A stretch of DNA of 64,000 bases. Origin: Halobacteriovoraceae bacterium (GTDB taxonomy: Bacteria; Bdellovibrionota; Bacteriovoracia; Bacteriovoracales; Bacteriovoracaceae). Location of the stretch: NCBI GenBank assembly GCA_002712005.1, contig PASP01000013.1, forward strand, positions 1 to 64,000, given 5' to 3'. Positions 37,478 to 48,600 of the stretch are shown piece after piece; the first letter of the stretch is position 1, and every line of letters begins with the position of its first letter. Both the position numbers and the translations under genes were made by a program. The notes beneath the pieces are model-generated. The model was given only the letters and a program-made list of their open reading frames with translations. It made no database searches and had not been told where the DNA came from.

Positions 37478-38506
37478 ATGGTGAATAACTTGAAAAATTT
37501 ACTTTCTTACTCCTATATTTTAGTCATTTTTCTTTTGGGCTGTTCCTCTTCTTCAGTGAATGAAAAAGACTACCCAAAATTAACTGATGCTATTCGAGAA
37601 AATTACAATAAGAAAAATATTGAGCAAATGGAGAACTTAAATACAAAAGTCCCCAATCTTGCTTATCGCTATAAATATATGGCACCAGGACATCGATTTA
37701 AGATTTCTCACCCGAGTGATAGTAAGCTCTCTGGTGTATTTCGTGTAAATACAAATGGACGTTTACGATTACCCTATGACGTAACGATAAATGTAAATGA
37801 CAAAACCTTCAGTGAAGTTAGAGAAGAAATTCTAAAGGCCTATAGTCGATTCTTCGAAGATAGGGTGGGCAAAGTATCGGTAACCCTCTATGGACGTCAG
37901 TATTATGTCAATATTAGAGGACTTGTTAATAACCCAGGTACTTATTTGGTTGATCATGATGATTCTTTAGATATGGTTATCAGTCAAGCTGGTGGGCTTG
38001 TTGGAAATATTGTTCAAGAATATTTCACTGCCGATATGAAGCAATTGAAGAATAAGTATCAAGTCCTATTGAATAATTATTATGATAGTTCGAAGAAGTC
38101 CGAAAGAATATTTTGGACGGGATACGATTCGCTCTTCATTTCTAAATTAGATGCGCTAGCAAGTAAGAATAAGACCGTTCCTTTTGTTACGGTTCTTGGA
38201 GGCGTTGTTAAGCCTGGAAAGGTTCTCTATGAAAAGGATGCTACTTTGTATCACTTTCTAAATAAATCTGGAGGAACCATTCCAGGGCTTGATTACGAAG
38301 AGTGCTACATTTTTAGAATGACTAAAGAGGGGTTACAAAAAGTGGCCTTCCAATTCAATGAGCCGGGTAGCATTCCGGTAATTTACCCTAACGATATTAT
38401 CTATTTTAATACTCAGATCCAAACCCCAACCGACAAAATATTTAATCGATTGGTTCAAATTGGAAGTCTGCTTTCGACCATTGCGATCTTGATTTTGGCC
38501 TTGTAA
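37478..38506 (+). CDS. Wza-like polysaccharide export lipoprotein
   Basis: This protein of about 342 residues has a lipoprotein signal (SYSYILVIFLLGC). It contains the polysaccharide export domain, YMAPGHRFKISHPSDSKLSG with VNTNGRLRLPYDVTINV, followed by SLBB-like segments (RQYYVNIRGLVNNPGTYLV and TVLGGVVKPGKVLYEK). It ends in a hydrophobic helix, IGSLLSTIAILILAL, comparable to the helix of Wza that spans the outer membrane. It would form the outer-membrane exit channel. The ATG at 37478 was preferred to the TTG at 37469. It is separated from the other export genes and stands directly upstream of the hybrid synthase, which ties that synthase to the polysaccharide locus. Confidence 0.87.
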   Translation: MVNNLKNLLSYSYILVIFLLGCSSSSVNEKDYPKLTDAIRENYNKKNIEQMENLNTKVPNLAYRYKYMAPGHRFKISHPSDSKLSGVFRVNTNGRLRLPYDVTINVNDKTFSEVREEILKAYSRFFEDRVGKVSVTLYGRQYYVNIRGLVNNPGTYLVDHDDSLDMVISQAGGLVGNIVQEYFTADMKQLKNKYQVLLNNYYDSSKKSERIFWTGYDSLFISKLDALASKNKTVPFVTVLGGVVKPGKVLYEKDATLYHFLNKSGGTIPGLDYEECYIFRMTKEGLQKVAFQFNEPGSIPVIYPNDIIYFNTQIQTPTDKIFNRLVQIGSLLSTIAILILAL

Positions 38507-38563
38507 TGAGGTCTTTCCAGCCTTGTAATATCAATGAGTTAGGAGATGCATAAGAGGAAGAAA

Positions 38564-38674
38564 GTGAGTAGAAGATCGACACTTTTGAAAAAGCTTCAAA
38601 ATACAGCCTTTATTTACGCACCTATTGGGGATTTCGCTAAAATAGTCAAAAACCTAGGATTCATCGTTGATTAA
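38564..38674 (+). CDS. Possible leader peptide ahead of the hybrid synthase
   Basis: This is a 36-codon frame from a GTG preceded by AGGAAG, or 42 codons from the ATG at 38546. It encodes a basic peptide (SRRSTLLKKLQN, then IYAPIGDFAKIVKNLGF) and its stop overlaps the TTG start of the synthase by eight bases. That layout would allow translational coupling. There is no similarity I recognise, including to MbtH-like proteins, and a frame this short can occur by chance. Confidence 0.25.
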   Translation: MSRRSTLLKKLQNTAFIYAPIGDFAKIVKNLGFIVD

Positions 38675-41600
38675 GAAGTTTGGTACTAACATTATCGAGA
38701 ACTTTCTCCAAAGTTCTCAAGAGATCGCCCTCTCTAATTTTGAGGGGAGAAAGTATACCTATCTTCAATTAATCGAATTATCTGGCCGAATTGCTAGGGA
38801 GATAAATAAGCGCACCCAGCTTCATGATCGCACAATTGTCTTAATGGAGAGGGATGTTGAAGCTATCGCAGCCTGTGTTTCCAGTTTTCTATCGCATTCG
38901 ATTTATGTGCCCCTCGAAGTAGAGGATCCCATAGATAGAATAAAATATATTATCGAAGATAGTGATCCTAAAGTTATTCTTTGTGATGATCATACAGAAA
39001 GAAGACTTGCTCTAAATGCTCCTGATCTACTTTCTTCTCTCACTGTCATCAACGTCTCTCGTTTTGATTGGAAAGAGCACAATTCAATTGATGGATTTAA
39101 ATTAGAAGAAGAACTTTTCTCCCTATCGTCTCTGTTAAAGACAAAAGAACTTGGTTATATGATTTATACATCAGGGACAACGGGAAGACCGAAAGGGGTT
39201 TTAATTCCTGAAGAAAATTTAAATGATTTGATGGAATGGACCTTAGATCATACTTTGGCAGCAAAAACGAAGAAAACACTTCAATTCTATTCTCATGGTT
39301 TTGACCCATCTTTACTTGAAATTTTCTCTACTCTTCTTGCTGCACAAGAATTGATTATTGCTGGCGGGCATCTTAAAAAAGATTTAGAACAATTGGTACA
39401 TAAGATCGTTGATTTTAAAATCGAGCGCTTATTCATTCCTATTTCCTTAGTTCAAATGATTGCTGATGAGTTTCAAGACTCAGACTTATTCCGAAATAAT
39501 TCTCACCTCAAAGAGATTAATTGCGGTGGGGATAGAATGGTGATCAGTGCTTCTCTAAGAAAGTGGGTTAAAAATATTAATAACTCTAGAAAAGAAAAAG
39601 ACTACCTGATTCTTAATAATCAATATGGTCCTACGGAAGCTACAATTATGGTGAGTCAGGAATCCCTTACGGGTGATCCTTCATTGTGGCCAGAGTCTCC
39701 TTCTCTAGGGCGACCTATTTCAGGCGTTGATTTTCATATCCTAGGAAAAGATCTTTTACCTTTAGAATATGGAGAAAAGGGAACACTCTATATTGGAGGA
39801 AATCTTCTCGCTAAGGAATACTGGAATAATCAGGATCTAACGAAGAAATCCTTTATTCAAGCACCCTTTTTGGATAATTCAAGAATCTACAATACAGGAG
39901 ACTCGGCATCTTTAAATCATGATGGGACATTACAATTTTTTGGAAGAGAAGATCATCAAGTCAAAATTAATGGTTTAAGAGTCGAATGTAGTGAAGTTGA
40001 AAATGTAGTAAGAGATATACTATCTGAAAATGAATTTAATTATGATGAAGTCGTCGTAATTCTTTGTCATCGAAATTCAAGAAAATATCTAGCTTGTGCC
40101 ATTCGAAATCGATCCCTATCTTCTCCTATACAAGAAGAAGACGAAAGTAACCTTATTTTGCCCACTCTTAAGAAGGGACTTGTCGATAGATTGCCAAGTG
40201 GAATTAGACCTAGCTCAATAAAAGTCCTCAATGAGCTCCCCCTTAGTTCTAATGGAAAGATTGATCGAGCTGAATTAGAAAAGATTTTTAATAGAGACTT
40301 CACTACAAATGGATTGGAATCCATAGAATCAAATCAAGAAGAAGTGTCCGATGGTAATTCATCTCATGATCTAAAAGAAATCCTCCTCTCTCAAAGTAGG
40401 ATCGTCAGCTCTCATAGCACCTTAGATTACGAGATCAGTCTCTTTGATCAAGGTTTAACTTCTTTGCAAGGAATTCAGCTTGTATTTAAATTGAATCAGA
40501 AGCTAAAGCGGGAGGGATTTAATTGTGAGCTTCACATATCTGATCTCTATGAGTTCCCTATACTTAAAGACCTCGAAAATCATCTCACTCAATCACTGAA
40601 TCCTAAATCTACAGAGGCACCAATAAGTAAAGATGCCTTGTCTCAAAATAAAAAGAATAGGCCAAACAATCGCAAGGTTGCCATAGTTGGAGTCAGTTGT
40701 CGTTTTCCTGGTGCTGAAAACTTTAATGAATTTTGCAAGTTGATTCTTGAAAATAGATCGGCCATCGAAAGATTCTCTCTTTCTGATATTATTCATCCTT
40801 CTCAGCAAAAAAGTAAGCTAGAGAAGAACTTTGTTCCGGCCCGAGGAGTTTTAAAGAAGATTGATTATTTTGCTGCTGAGAAGTTTAAAATTTCTCCAAG
40901 AGTGGCAGAAGTTATGGATCCTCAGATGAGACTTCTTTTAGAACAAGCCTATGATGCTTTAGAGTTTGCTCAGACTATCAATCGTGAAACTATGGGTGTC
41001 TATTGTGGAATGAGTAATAATACCTATATTGATCAAGTCGAGCAGCTTAATCCAGAGAAATGTGATCAAGTCGGTCGTTGGAATCTTGCTACTTTAAATG
41101 AAAAAGATTATATCGCGACTCAAGTAGCTCATAAATTAGATCTGAAAGGCCCTGCCCTTTCTATTCACACGGCTTGCTCAACAAGTTTAGTCGCAATGAT
41201 TCAAGGGGCTAGGGCGATTCAAAGTGGAGAATGTGATTCTGCTCTTTGTGGCGGTGTCCATATAGATTCTCGACATAGAATAGGCCATCTCTATCAGGAA
41301 GGATCAATTTTTTCCAAAGATGGACTATGCTCTCCCTATGATGAGAATGCTTCAGGTACTCTATTTAGTGATGGTGTCGGGGTCGTTATCTTAAAAGACT
41401 ACGATCTTGCTTTAGCAGACGGAAATCTTATTTTAGGAACGATTGCGGGTTGCGGTCTAAATAATGATGGTGGTCATAAAACTTCTTTTAGTGCTCCGAG
41501 TGTTGTAGGGCAAAGAGATGTCATTTCTAAAGCTCTTGATGAAGCGCATATTTCATTAGAGGACCTATCTTTTATTGAAGGACATGGGACAGCGACTCCG

Positions 41601-44600
41601 ATTGGTGATCCCATTGAGGTACAAGCTTTAACCAAAGCTTTTGAACTTAGAGGTGCCCATCTTCAGTCTTCCAATAAAGTCACGCTCTCAAGTGTTAAAT
41701 CTCAAATCGGTCACACGGTTGCTGCAAGTGGTGTGGCAGGGGTTATTAAGGCCCTTATTTGTTTAAATCACTCCATAGAGCCTGCAACAGCGAATTTTGA
41801 AAAAGAGAACCCTCTGTTAAATTTAGCAAAAACTCCCTTTCAAGTCTTAAAGAGGCATAAATATAATTCAAGTGATAAACGTCGCTTCTGTGGTGTATCG
41901 TCATTTGGAGTTGGGGGAACTAATGCTCATATTATTATAGAGCGAGGTCAAACTCTTTCTAAAGAAGTCAAGTTAAACGAAGAAGGGAGTCGTCCCTTAA
42001 TTTTTCCCTTCTCTGCTTCTAGTGATGAACATTTAAGGAAGGACTTGATAAATTTTTGTAAAGATAGAAGAGAATCCCATTTTCCTTTTTCTTTAGAAGA
42101 ATTATCTTATTCTTTGGTTCAAAGAGAAATGCTTAAAGGGCCTATCCAAAGAGAATTCTCATACAGAGCATTCTTTGTTGCTAAAAGCTTCGAAGAATTA
42201 GAGAAAAAGATTTTCAATGAAATAAAGAGTACAAAAGAATTCAAGAAAGTCGCGAATATATCCCATTTTGTAATGGCCTCACCTGGTCAAGGAACTCAGT
42301 ATTTACGCCTTGGAAGTGATTTATATAAAAATCATGGAATTTTCAAAGAACTCATTGATAAAAGTTGTCAGATCTATCGTGAAGAATTCTCTATAGATTT
42401 ACTACCTGTGTTTTTGAATAATGAAAGTGGACTCATTCACTTTACCCAATATACCCAACCTTGTTTATTCATCTACCAATATGCACTTCTTAAACTTATG
42501 GAATCGCTTGGTATAAAGGGGGATTACTATATTGGTCACTCTATTGGTGAGTTTTCATTAGCTTTAATTAGAGGGATATTTTCTCTTCGAGACTCTTTGA
42601 AGATCGTTGGGATTAGGGCCCAGCTCATGGGAGAGTTACCTTCTGGTTCTATGCTTTCTATTCGTGCGAATGAGCACCTTGTTCAGAACTATTTAGATGA
42701 ATTTAAAAGGATAAGCAAAAATAATGATACTCATCATTTGTCCATCGCAACTATGAATTCAGATGAACTCTGTGTTGTTGGGGGAGAGGATGAACTCATT
42801 CAAAAATTTGCAAGATTTTTAGAAGAGAAAAAGATTTTAGTTAGAGGGCTCAAAACCTCTCATGCCTTTCATACTCCTTCTATGAATTCAATTCTTCCTG
42901 CTTTTGAAAGCTCGATAAGAACGATGACACTTCAAGAGGGGCGAGGAATTCAAGTTCCAAGCTCAAAGCAGAAATTATCTCTGTCTGATCCTATTTATTG
43001 GGTTCAACACATTACATATCCGGTTGATTTTAATTCAGCATCTCAGAAACTGGCACAGATTCTAGAAAATGAGGGAGATAAGTCTGTTCTTATTGATATG
43101 GGGCCTCGCTCCATAATGAACCCATTACTTAAGAAAATCCCTTTTGCATTAATCGCACCGTTGAATCGAGGAAAGCAGGAATCTGAAAATATTGATCTTT
43201 TGGAAACCATTGGGAAAATCTGGAATCATGGTGCAGAAGTTAATTTAACTAAGCTCTTCGTTAATTTAGGATTTGCAGGCAAGTCTCCTTCCTGGCAATA
43301 TTTACCAACTCCACCTTTACTAAGAAAGTCATACTGGGCTGCCCATCCCATTTCAAATGATGAAATTCAAGTCAACAATCTAACTTATAGAAAATCTCTG
43401 GAATCTAAAGAGGATATTATGAATTCTTTTACTCATGAAGTTCACAATTTTATTGAAGAAAAATCTGGTTTTTCAGAACTTGATACACAGTCAAGTTTTT
43501 TAGAACTCGGACTTGATTCCTTATTACTGACTCAATTAGCTATTGACTTAAAAAATGAGTATGAAGTTGAAATTGGATTTAGAGATCTCATGGATTCAAT
43601 TGATACCATAGAGAAATTATCAAAACACTTATTAGAAATAAATCCTAATCTCGTGGCCAAATTTACCTCGACTCAGGAAAATAATAGAGAAATAATAGGG
43701 GAGACGAAGGGGGCAAGTCATGTAAATCCCTTAACTTCTGAAACGCATAAAACTAGCGATATTTCCTCTGTTCAAGAATACAAAGGTGAAAACCCTAATC
43801 TAGATTCCAGTAGAAAGAGTAATCGGCCCTTAAGGCAACCGGTATCATCAATGAGTATAGGCGGCGCTAATGTAGAATCCATAATCCATTCTCAGATGGA
43901 ACTCATGAAAATGCAGCTCGAAGTTTTATCTGGAGCTCAGGTTAGTATTTCTGACTCTACTCAAACTACGATTGAAAATAATTCTTTCGAGCCGAGTGCC
44001 CAAAGTACTTCTAAAGAAGTAAACATTCAAAGCACAGGGCCATCTCATGTTAATAAGGACACCTCTGATTCGAGTGAAGAGGAAGAAGTTAAGGCAACGG
44101 TTAATACTTCTAAGCAAGCCTTTGGTGCTCAGGCGCGGGTCAATACCATTAAAGAAAAGAGCGATGTAAATATCTCTCAAAGTGTCCAAATGATAATTGA
44201 TACTTATTGCCGAAAAACTGCTGCATCTAAGTCATATACTCAAAAGTACAGAAAAGTGAATGCTGATCCAAGGGTTGTGACGGGATTTAGACCTGAGGTA
44301 AAAGAATTAACCTATCCTATTGTTGTAAATCGCTCTAAAAATCAAAGATTATGGGATATTGATGGTAACGAGTATATTGATGTTACTTGCGGATTTGGTT
44401 CAAATTTCTTTGGAAATCAAAATAAGAGAATCAATGAAGCTCTTCATGATCAACTCGATCGTGGTTTTGAAATTGGTCCTCAGCATGAGTTGGCGGGAGA
44501 GTGTGCAGAACTTCTTTGTGAACTCACAGGAAATGAAAGGGCTGCCTTTTGTAATACGGGTTCTGAAGCTGTTTTAGGTGCGTTGAGAATTTCGCGAACG

Positions 44601-45677
44601 ATCACAGGGCGTAAGAAAGTGGTCATGTTTAAAGGCTCTTATCATGGAATAAATGATGAGGTGATTGTTCGTCCTGGAGGAAAAAAACAAGAGGGAATGG
44701 CCCTTCCGGCTGCTGCAGGTATTAATCCCACAGCGACCAAAGATATGATTCTTCTCGATTATGGAACTCAGGAGTCATTGGACTATGTAAGAAAAAATGC
44801 ACATGAATTGGCCGCTGTTATAGTTGAGCCTGTTCAAAGCCGTCGTTCTGATTTTAGACCTAAGGAATTTCTAAAAGAAATTCGTCAAATTACGCAAGAA
44901 TCTAATACGGCCTTTATTTTCGATGAAGTGATTACAGGATTTCGTATAGCCCTTGGTGGGGCACAAGAATACTTCGGGATACGAGCAGATCTTGTAACCT
45001 ATGGGAAAATTATTGGTGGTGGTATGCCGATAGGTATCGTTAGTGGCCGCTCTAAATTTATGGATGCTCTTGATGGGGGTGACTGGCGCTTTGGAGATGA
45101 TAGTGCTCCAACAACGGCAATCACGTACTTTGCAGGAACTTTTGTTCGTCATCCTTTAGCACTGCGTGCACTCAAAGAAGCTCTTCTTATTTTGAAAGAA
45201 GGGGGGAAGTCTCTATATTACGGAATAAATCAGAGGGCCCAAAATTTTGTTGATCAGCTTAATCTTATTGCTGATGCTTTAGATGCTCCTATTAAAGTGG
45301 ATAATTTTGGTGGCGTTTTAAAACCTCGTTTTACGGATACAGGTAAGAATAATGACTTACTCTTTGCTCTTTTAAGAATAGAAGGGGTTCATTGCTACGA
45401 TGGTTTTCCATGGTTTGTAACCTTAGGTCACGAAGAAGGAGATCTTGAGGAGGTCGTTAAGAAATGGAAGAAATGTATCTTAGAGATGCAAAGACTCTCA
45501 TTATTTCCCCAAAGCACTAATCAAGACTATAGGAAATTGGATCACCTTGAAAAAGAGATTCAAATTGAAAATGGTTCTTCCACTCATCGCGATCAGCTAG
45601 ATAGAGATAACTTAATGAAAGAAAACCGTAATTCTGAAGTCAAAAACCAAGTTAACAATCTGGGAATTAAGAAGTAG
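38667..45677 (+). CDS. Hybrid NRPS-PKS: A-T-KS-AT-ACP-aminotransferase
   Basis: This is a 2336-residue assembly-line enzyme. Adenylation domain (about 1-540): YTSGTTGRPKG, NQYGPTEATI, YNTGDSA, NGKIDR; the amine-binding Asp is present (FDPSLLE), so an amino acid is the likely substrate. T domain with carrier Ser599 (GLTSLQ). Ketosynthase (670-1095) with Cys837 in TACSTSL, then EGHGTATPIGD and KSQIGHT. Acyltransferase (1200-1500) with Ser1292 in GHSIGE and HAFH, the motif of malonyl selectivity. ACP with Ser1618 (GLDSL). A linker, then a class III aminotransferase (1850-2280) with PLP Lys2114 in YGKIIGGGMPIG. There is no ketoreductase, so the beta-keto thioester can be transaminated directly, as known for MycA/ItuA and McyE. 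The start is a TTG with AGGA seven bases before it; an in-frame stop lies just upstream. Confidence 0.93.
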   Translation: MIKKFGTNIIENFLQSSQEIALSNFEGRKYTYLQLIELSGRIAREINKRTQLHDRTIVLMERDVEAIAACVSSFLSHSIYVPLEVEDPIDRIKYIIEDSDPKVILCDDHTERRLALNAPDLLSSLTVINVSRFDWKEHNSIDGFKLEEELFSLSSLLKTKELGYMIYTSGTTGRPKGVLIPEENLNDLMEWTLDHTLAAKTKKTLQFYSHGFDPSLLEIFSTLLAAQELIIAGGHLKKDLEQLVHKIVDFKIERLFIPISLVQMIADEFQDSDLFRNNSHLKEINCGGDRMVISASLRKWVKNINNSRKEKDYLILNNQYGPTEATIMVSQESLTGDPSLWPESPSLGRPISGVDFHILGKDLLPLEYGEKGTLYIGGNLLAKEYWNNQDLTKKSFIQAPFLDNSRIYNTGDSASLNHDGTLQFFGREDHQVKINGLRVECSEVENVVRDILSENEFNYDEVVVILCHRNSRKYLACAIRNRSLSSPIQEEDESNLILPTLKKGLVDRLPSGIRPSSIKVLNELPLSSNGKIDRAELEKIFNRDFTTNGLESIESNQEEVSDGNSSHDLKEILLSQSRIVSSHSTLDYEISLFDQGLTSLQGIQLVFKLNQKLKREGFNCELHISDLYEFPILKDLENHLTQSLNPKSTEAPISKDALSQNKKNRPNNRKVAIVGVSCRFPGAENFNEFCKLILENRSAIERFSLSDIIHPSQQKSKLEKNFVPARGVLKKIDYFAAEKFKISPRVAEVMDPQMRLLLEQAYDALEFAQTINRETMGVYCGMSNNTYIDQVEQLNPEKCDQVGRWNLATLNEKDYIATQVAHKLDLKGPALSIHTACSTSLVAMIQGARAIQSGECDSALCGGVHIDSRHRIGHLYQEGSIFSKDGLCSPYDENASGTLFSDGVGVVILKDYDLALADGNLILGTIAGCGLNNDGGHKTSFSAPSVVGQRDVISKALDEAHISLEDLSFIEGHGTATPIGDPIEVQALTKAFELRGAHLQSSNKVTLSSVKSQIGHTVAASGVAGVIKALICLNHSIEPATANFEKENPLLNLAKTPFQVLKRHKYNSSDKRRFCGVSSFGVGGTNAHIIIERGQTLSKEVKLNEEGSRPLIFPFSASSDEHLRKDLINFCKDRRESHFPFSLEELSYSLVQREMLKGPIQREFSYRAFFVAKSFEELEKKIFNEIKSTKEFKKVANISHFVMASPGQGTQYLRLGSDLYKNHGIFKELIDKSCQIYREEFSIDLLPVFLNNESGLIHFTQYTQPCLFIYQYALLKLMESLGIKGDYYIGHSIGEFSLALIRGIFSLRDSLKIVGIRAQLMGELPSGSMLSIRANEHLVQNYLDEFKRISKNNDTHHLSIATMNSDELCVVGGEDELIQKFARFLEEKKILVRGLKTSHAFHTPSMNSILPAFESSIRTMTLQEGRGIQVPSSKQKLSLSDPIYWVQHITYPVDFNSASQKLAQILENEGDKSVLIDMGPRSIMNPLLKKIPFALIAPLNRGKQESENIDLLETIGKIWNHGAEVNLTKLFVNLGFAGKSPSWQYLPTPPLLRKSYWAAHPISNDEIQVNNLTYRKSLESKEDIMNSFTHEVHNFIEEKSGFSELDTQSSFLELGLDSLLLTQLAIDLKNEYEVEIGFRDLMDSIDTIEKLSKHLLEINPNLVAKFTSTQENNREIIGETKGASHVNPLTSETHKTSDISSVQEYKGENPNLDSSRKSNRPLRQPVSSMSIGGANVESIIHSQMELMKMQLEVLSGAQVSISDSTQTTIENNSFEPSAQSTSKEVNIQSTGPSHVNKDTSDSSEEEEVKATVNTSKQAFGAQARVNTIKEKSDVNISQSVQMIIDTYCRKTAASKSYTQKYRKVNADPRVVTGFRPEVKELTYPIVVNRSKNQRLWDIDGNEYIDVTCGFGSNFFGNQNKRINEALHDQLDRGFEIGPQHELAGECAELLCELTGNERAAFCNTGSEAVLGALRISRTITGRKKVVMFKGSYHGINDEVIVRPGGKKQEGMALPAAAGINPTATKDMILLDYGTQESLDYVRKNAHELAAVIVEPVQSRRSDFRPKEFLKEIRQITQESNTAFIFDEVITGFRIALGGAQEYFGIRADLVTYGKIIGGGMPIGIVSGRSKFMDALDGGDWRFGDDSAPTTAITYFAGTFVRHPLALRALKEALLILKEGGKSLYYGINQRAQNFVDQLNLIADALDAPIKVDNFGGVLKPRFTDTGKNNDLLFALLRIEGVHCYDGFPWFVTLGHEEGDLEEVVKKWKKCILEMQRLSLFPQSTNQDYRKLDHLEKEIQIENGSSTHRDQLDRDNLMKENRNSEVKNQVNNLGIKK

Positions 45678-45686
45678 TAGCTTTTG

Positions 45687-48600
45687 ATGGACACACCTCG
45701 AATGGAAATGGATATAGATTCAAGCATCTTTGTTGAAACGACAGGGGAGCAAAGAGAAATTTGGAACTCATGTCAGTTCGATCCTTTATCGACACTCTGT
45801 TTTAATGAATCCATTACATTAAAATTTTCTGGTGTATTAAATGAGACGTCTCTTTTTGAAGCTATAAATCAAGTTGCACAAAGGCATTCCTCTTTACGTT
45901 CAACTTTTTCTAAAGATGGGATTTATATGATCGTTCACGATCATAAAAATCCTGAATACAGAGAATTCAAATATAAGAGTCTAAGAGATATTGAGACTCT
46001 TAAAGAAGAAGAAGCAAAAAGAATCTTTGATTTAGAAAAAGGCCCGCTTTTTAGGGCGACTCTTATAAGGCCTGAAGGAGATGGTGATACCTATCTTATT
46101 TTAAGTGCCCATCACATCATATGTGATGGTTGGAGTTGGGCGATCATAACCCATGATCTAGGGCATTTTTATAATGCTCATATTGAACAGGTTTATAAAC
46201 CTCTAGATTTAGCTGATCAGTATTGGAAGTATGCAAATTATAAAAATCAACTTAACTCTTCAGAGGATTTAAATTATTGGAAAGATATTTTCAGCGTTGA
46301 ACAACAAGTTATTGATTATAATAATTCTGCGAAACGCCCTGAATTTAGAACCTTTCAATCAGCTAGACTTGATACACGGATGAAAAAATCCACAATCATT
46401 GAGCTAAGAAAAAAGGCCCGTTCAGAAGGGGTCACTCTCTATCAATATCTTCTTACTTCTTTCTTTCATACTTTAGAGATGAAAACTAAGAAGAACGATC
46501 ATACAGTAGGTATTTCTCAAGCTGGACAAACAAATCCCTCTTTTTCTTCGGTAGTTGGTCATTGTGTGGGACTTCTTCCTATTCGACTAAAATATGATTC
46601 TTCCTATTTGGATTATTCATCAAAATTACAGATGGTTAAAAAAGTGATTTTAGCTGCTCAGAAACACTCTCAAGTTTCTTTTGGAGAAATTTGTGAAGCT
46701 GTAAGCTTAAAGAGAGATCCTTCACGTATTCCACTCGTTCCTATAACTTTTAATCTTGATATCCAACCTGTGGGGCAGGGGCTTCAATTTAATAATCTTT
46801 CTACTTCCTTTACTACTAATCCTCGTTACTACGAGAATTTTGAGATGTTTATTAATTTCACACTTATTGGTGATGAAGCGACGATTGAAAACCAGTACAA
46901 TACAGACTTATATAGTTCGGAAGAGGTTGATAATTTACAAAGTAATTTCATCTCATTTTTAGACTTTCTTGCAAAAAATGGTAAAGCCGAAGAGTTTAAT
47001 TTTGATTTTGATTATCATTCTCAACCTAGCTCTCAATCTGAAATAATAGGTTTGGGCAATGATTCTAGTCAAAAGGACCATGTCACACTAAAGAAAGATG
47101 ATCGAGTTGAAAATACCGCAGGAAATACCCACGAAAATACCGATGAAAAAGAGCATTTAAAAGACTATAAAGATCTCTATTCTATCCTAAGTCATATTTG
47201 GCAAGAAGTTCTTCACGTACCAGAAATTAAGGCAGAAGATGGATTCTTCTCATTGGGAGGACATTCTCTTCTCGTTACTCAAGTTCTCATTAAAATAGAA
47301 AATAAATTATCGATTAAATTGTCGATGAAAGATCTCTTTTTAAATCAGAAATTTTCATCCTTCGTGGATATTGTCTTACAAAAAAAACTTTCTCTTACAA
47401 AGAAGGAAAATAAGCCCCAAAAGTCACTCGTTGAGCCTCAGAGTAAATCTAAAGTAGAGGTCAAATCCCTTAATCTTCAGGAAAGTGGTCTTTCCCACCA
47501 GCAAAAAAGAACCTGGTTATTTCAAAAACTCAATTCCGAAAGTAGTTTATTTAATTTACCTTCTCTCTTTGAGTTCTATGGCGATTTGGATCAGGATTTA
47601 TTCTTAAAAGCAATTGAAAGAGTTATAGATTCTCATATCCTACTTCAAAGTTCACTCCAAGAAAATAGGGGAAGACCTTATTGGCAAAGGGAGGAAGATT
47701 CTCTTTCTTTAGAATGTATTGATTTAAATGCTCTCTATCCTAATCACTCACGATCTGAAGTCATTAAGGAACTCACACATAAGCATACTAAAGAGGCGAA
47801 TACACTAATGCCTCTTGCTAATAGACTCTATGATTTTAAGATTTATTCTTTTAAGGATAGGAATCGACCTAACGACACGAAAAAGAGCTTATTTCTCGCT
47901 CAGAAAATTCATCATATTATCTGGGATGGTTGGTGTTATGATATCTTCTTATCCGAGTTGGAATTTCACTACCAAGAACTCTTAGCTGGTCGTGAGCTGA
48001 AGAAGTCTTTAGACATTAATTACTTTGATTATGTCTCCTGGCAAAATGAGCTGAGTTCAAAAGAGTCTTATAAAGAGAGCTTAAATTACTGGAAGAAAGA
48101 ATTTAAAACTCTAGCAGATCCTCTAGAGCTTCCCATGAAGTCAGGTCATATAAGAAAAACAAAGGAATTTAATGGCAAGTCTTTTATCATCGTGTGGCAA
48201 GAAGAAGAGATACAGCCCCTTGAAGCTGTAGCGAAGAAAGAGGGAACAACCCTTTATAATCTTCTTCTTTGTGCTTTTAAGCTCTTTCTTATTCGTTATT
48301 CTGGCCAATACGACATTGTGGTAGGAACTCCACTGCGAGGGAGAGATCGTGAAAACTTCGATAAGATTATTGGATTCTTTGTAAATAATGTCGCTATTAG
48401 AACACAAATCAATTCTGATATGACCGTTGCTGAATGTTTGAAAGCTGTGAGTTATAAAACGGCCATGGCCTTTGAACATGGTTTAATTCCCTTTGACGAA
48501 GTTGTTCGCCATAGCCCAAGCAAAGAACTGCGAGATAATACTCGTACACCCTTGTATCAAGCTTTCTTCATGTATCAAGATGCTACAAATCGTAATCCAA

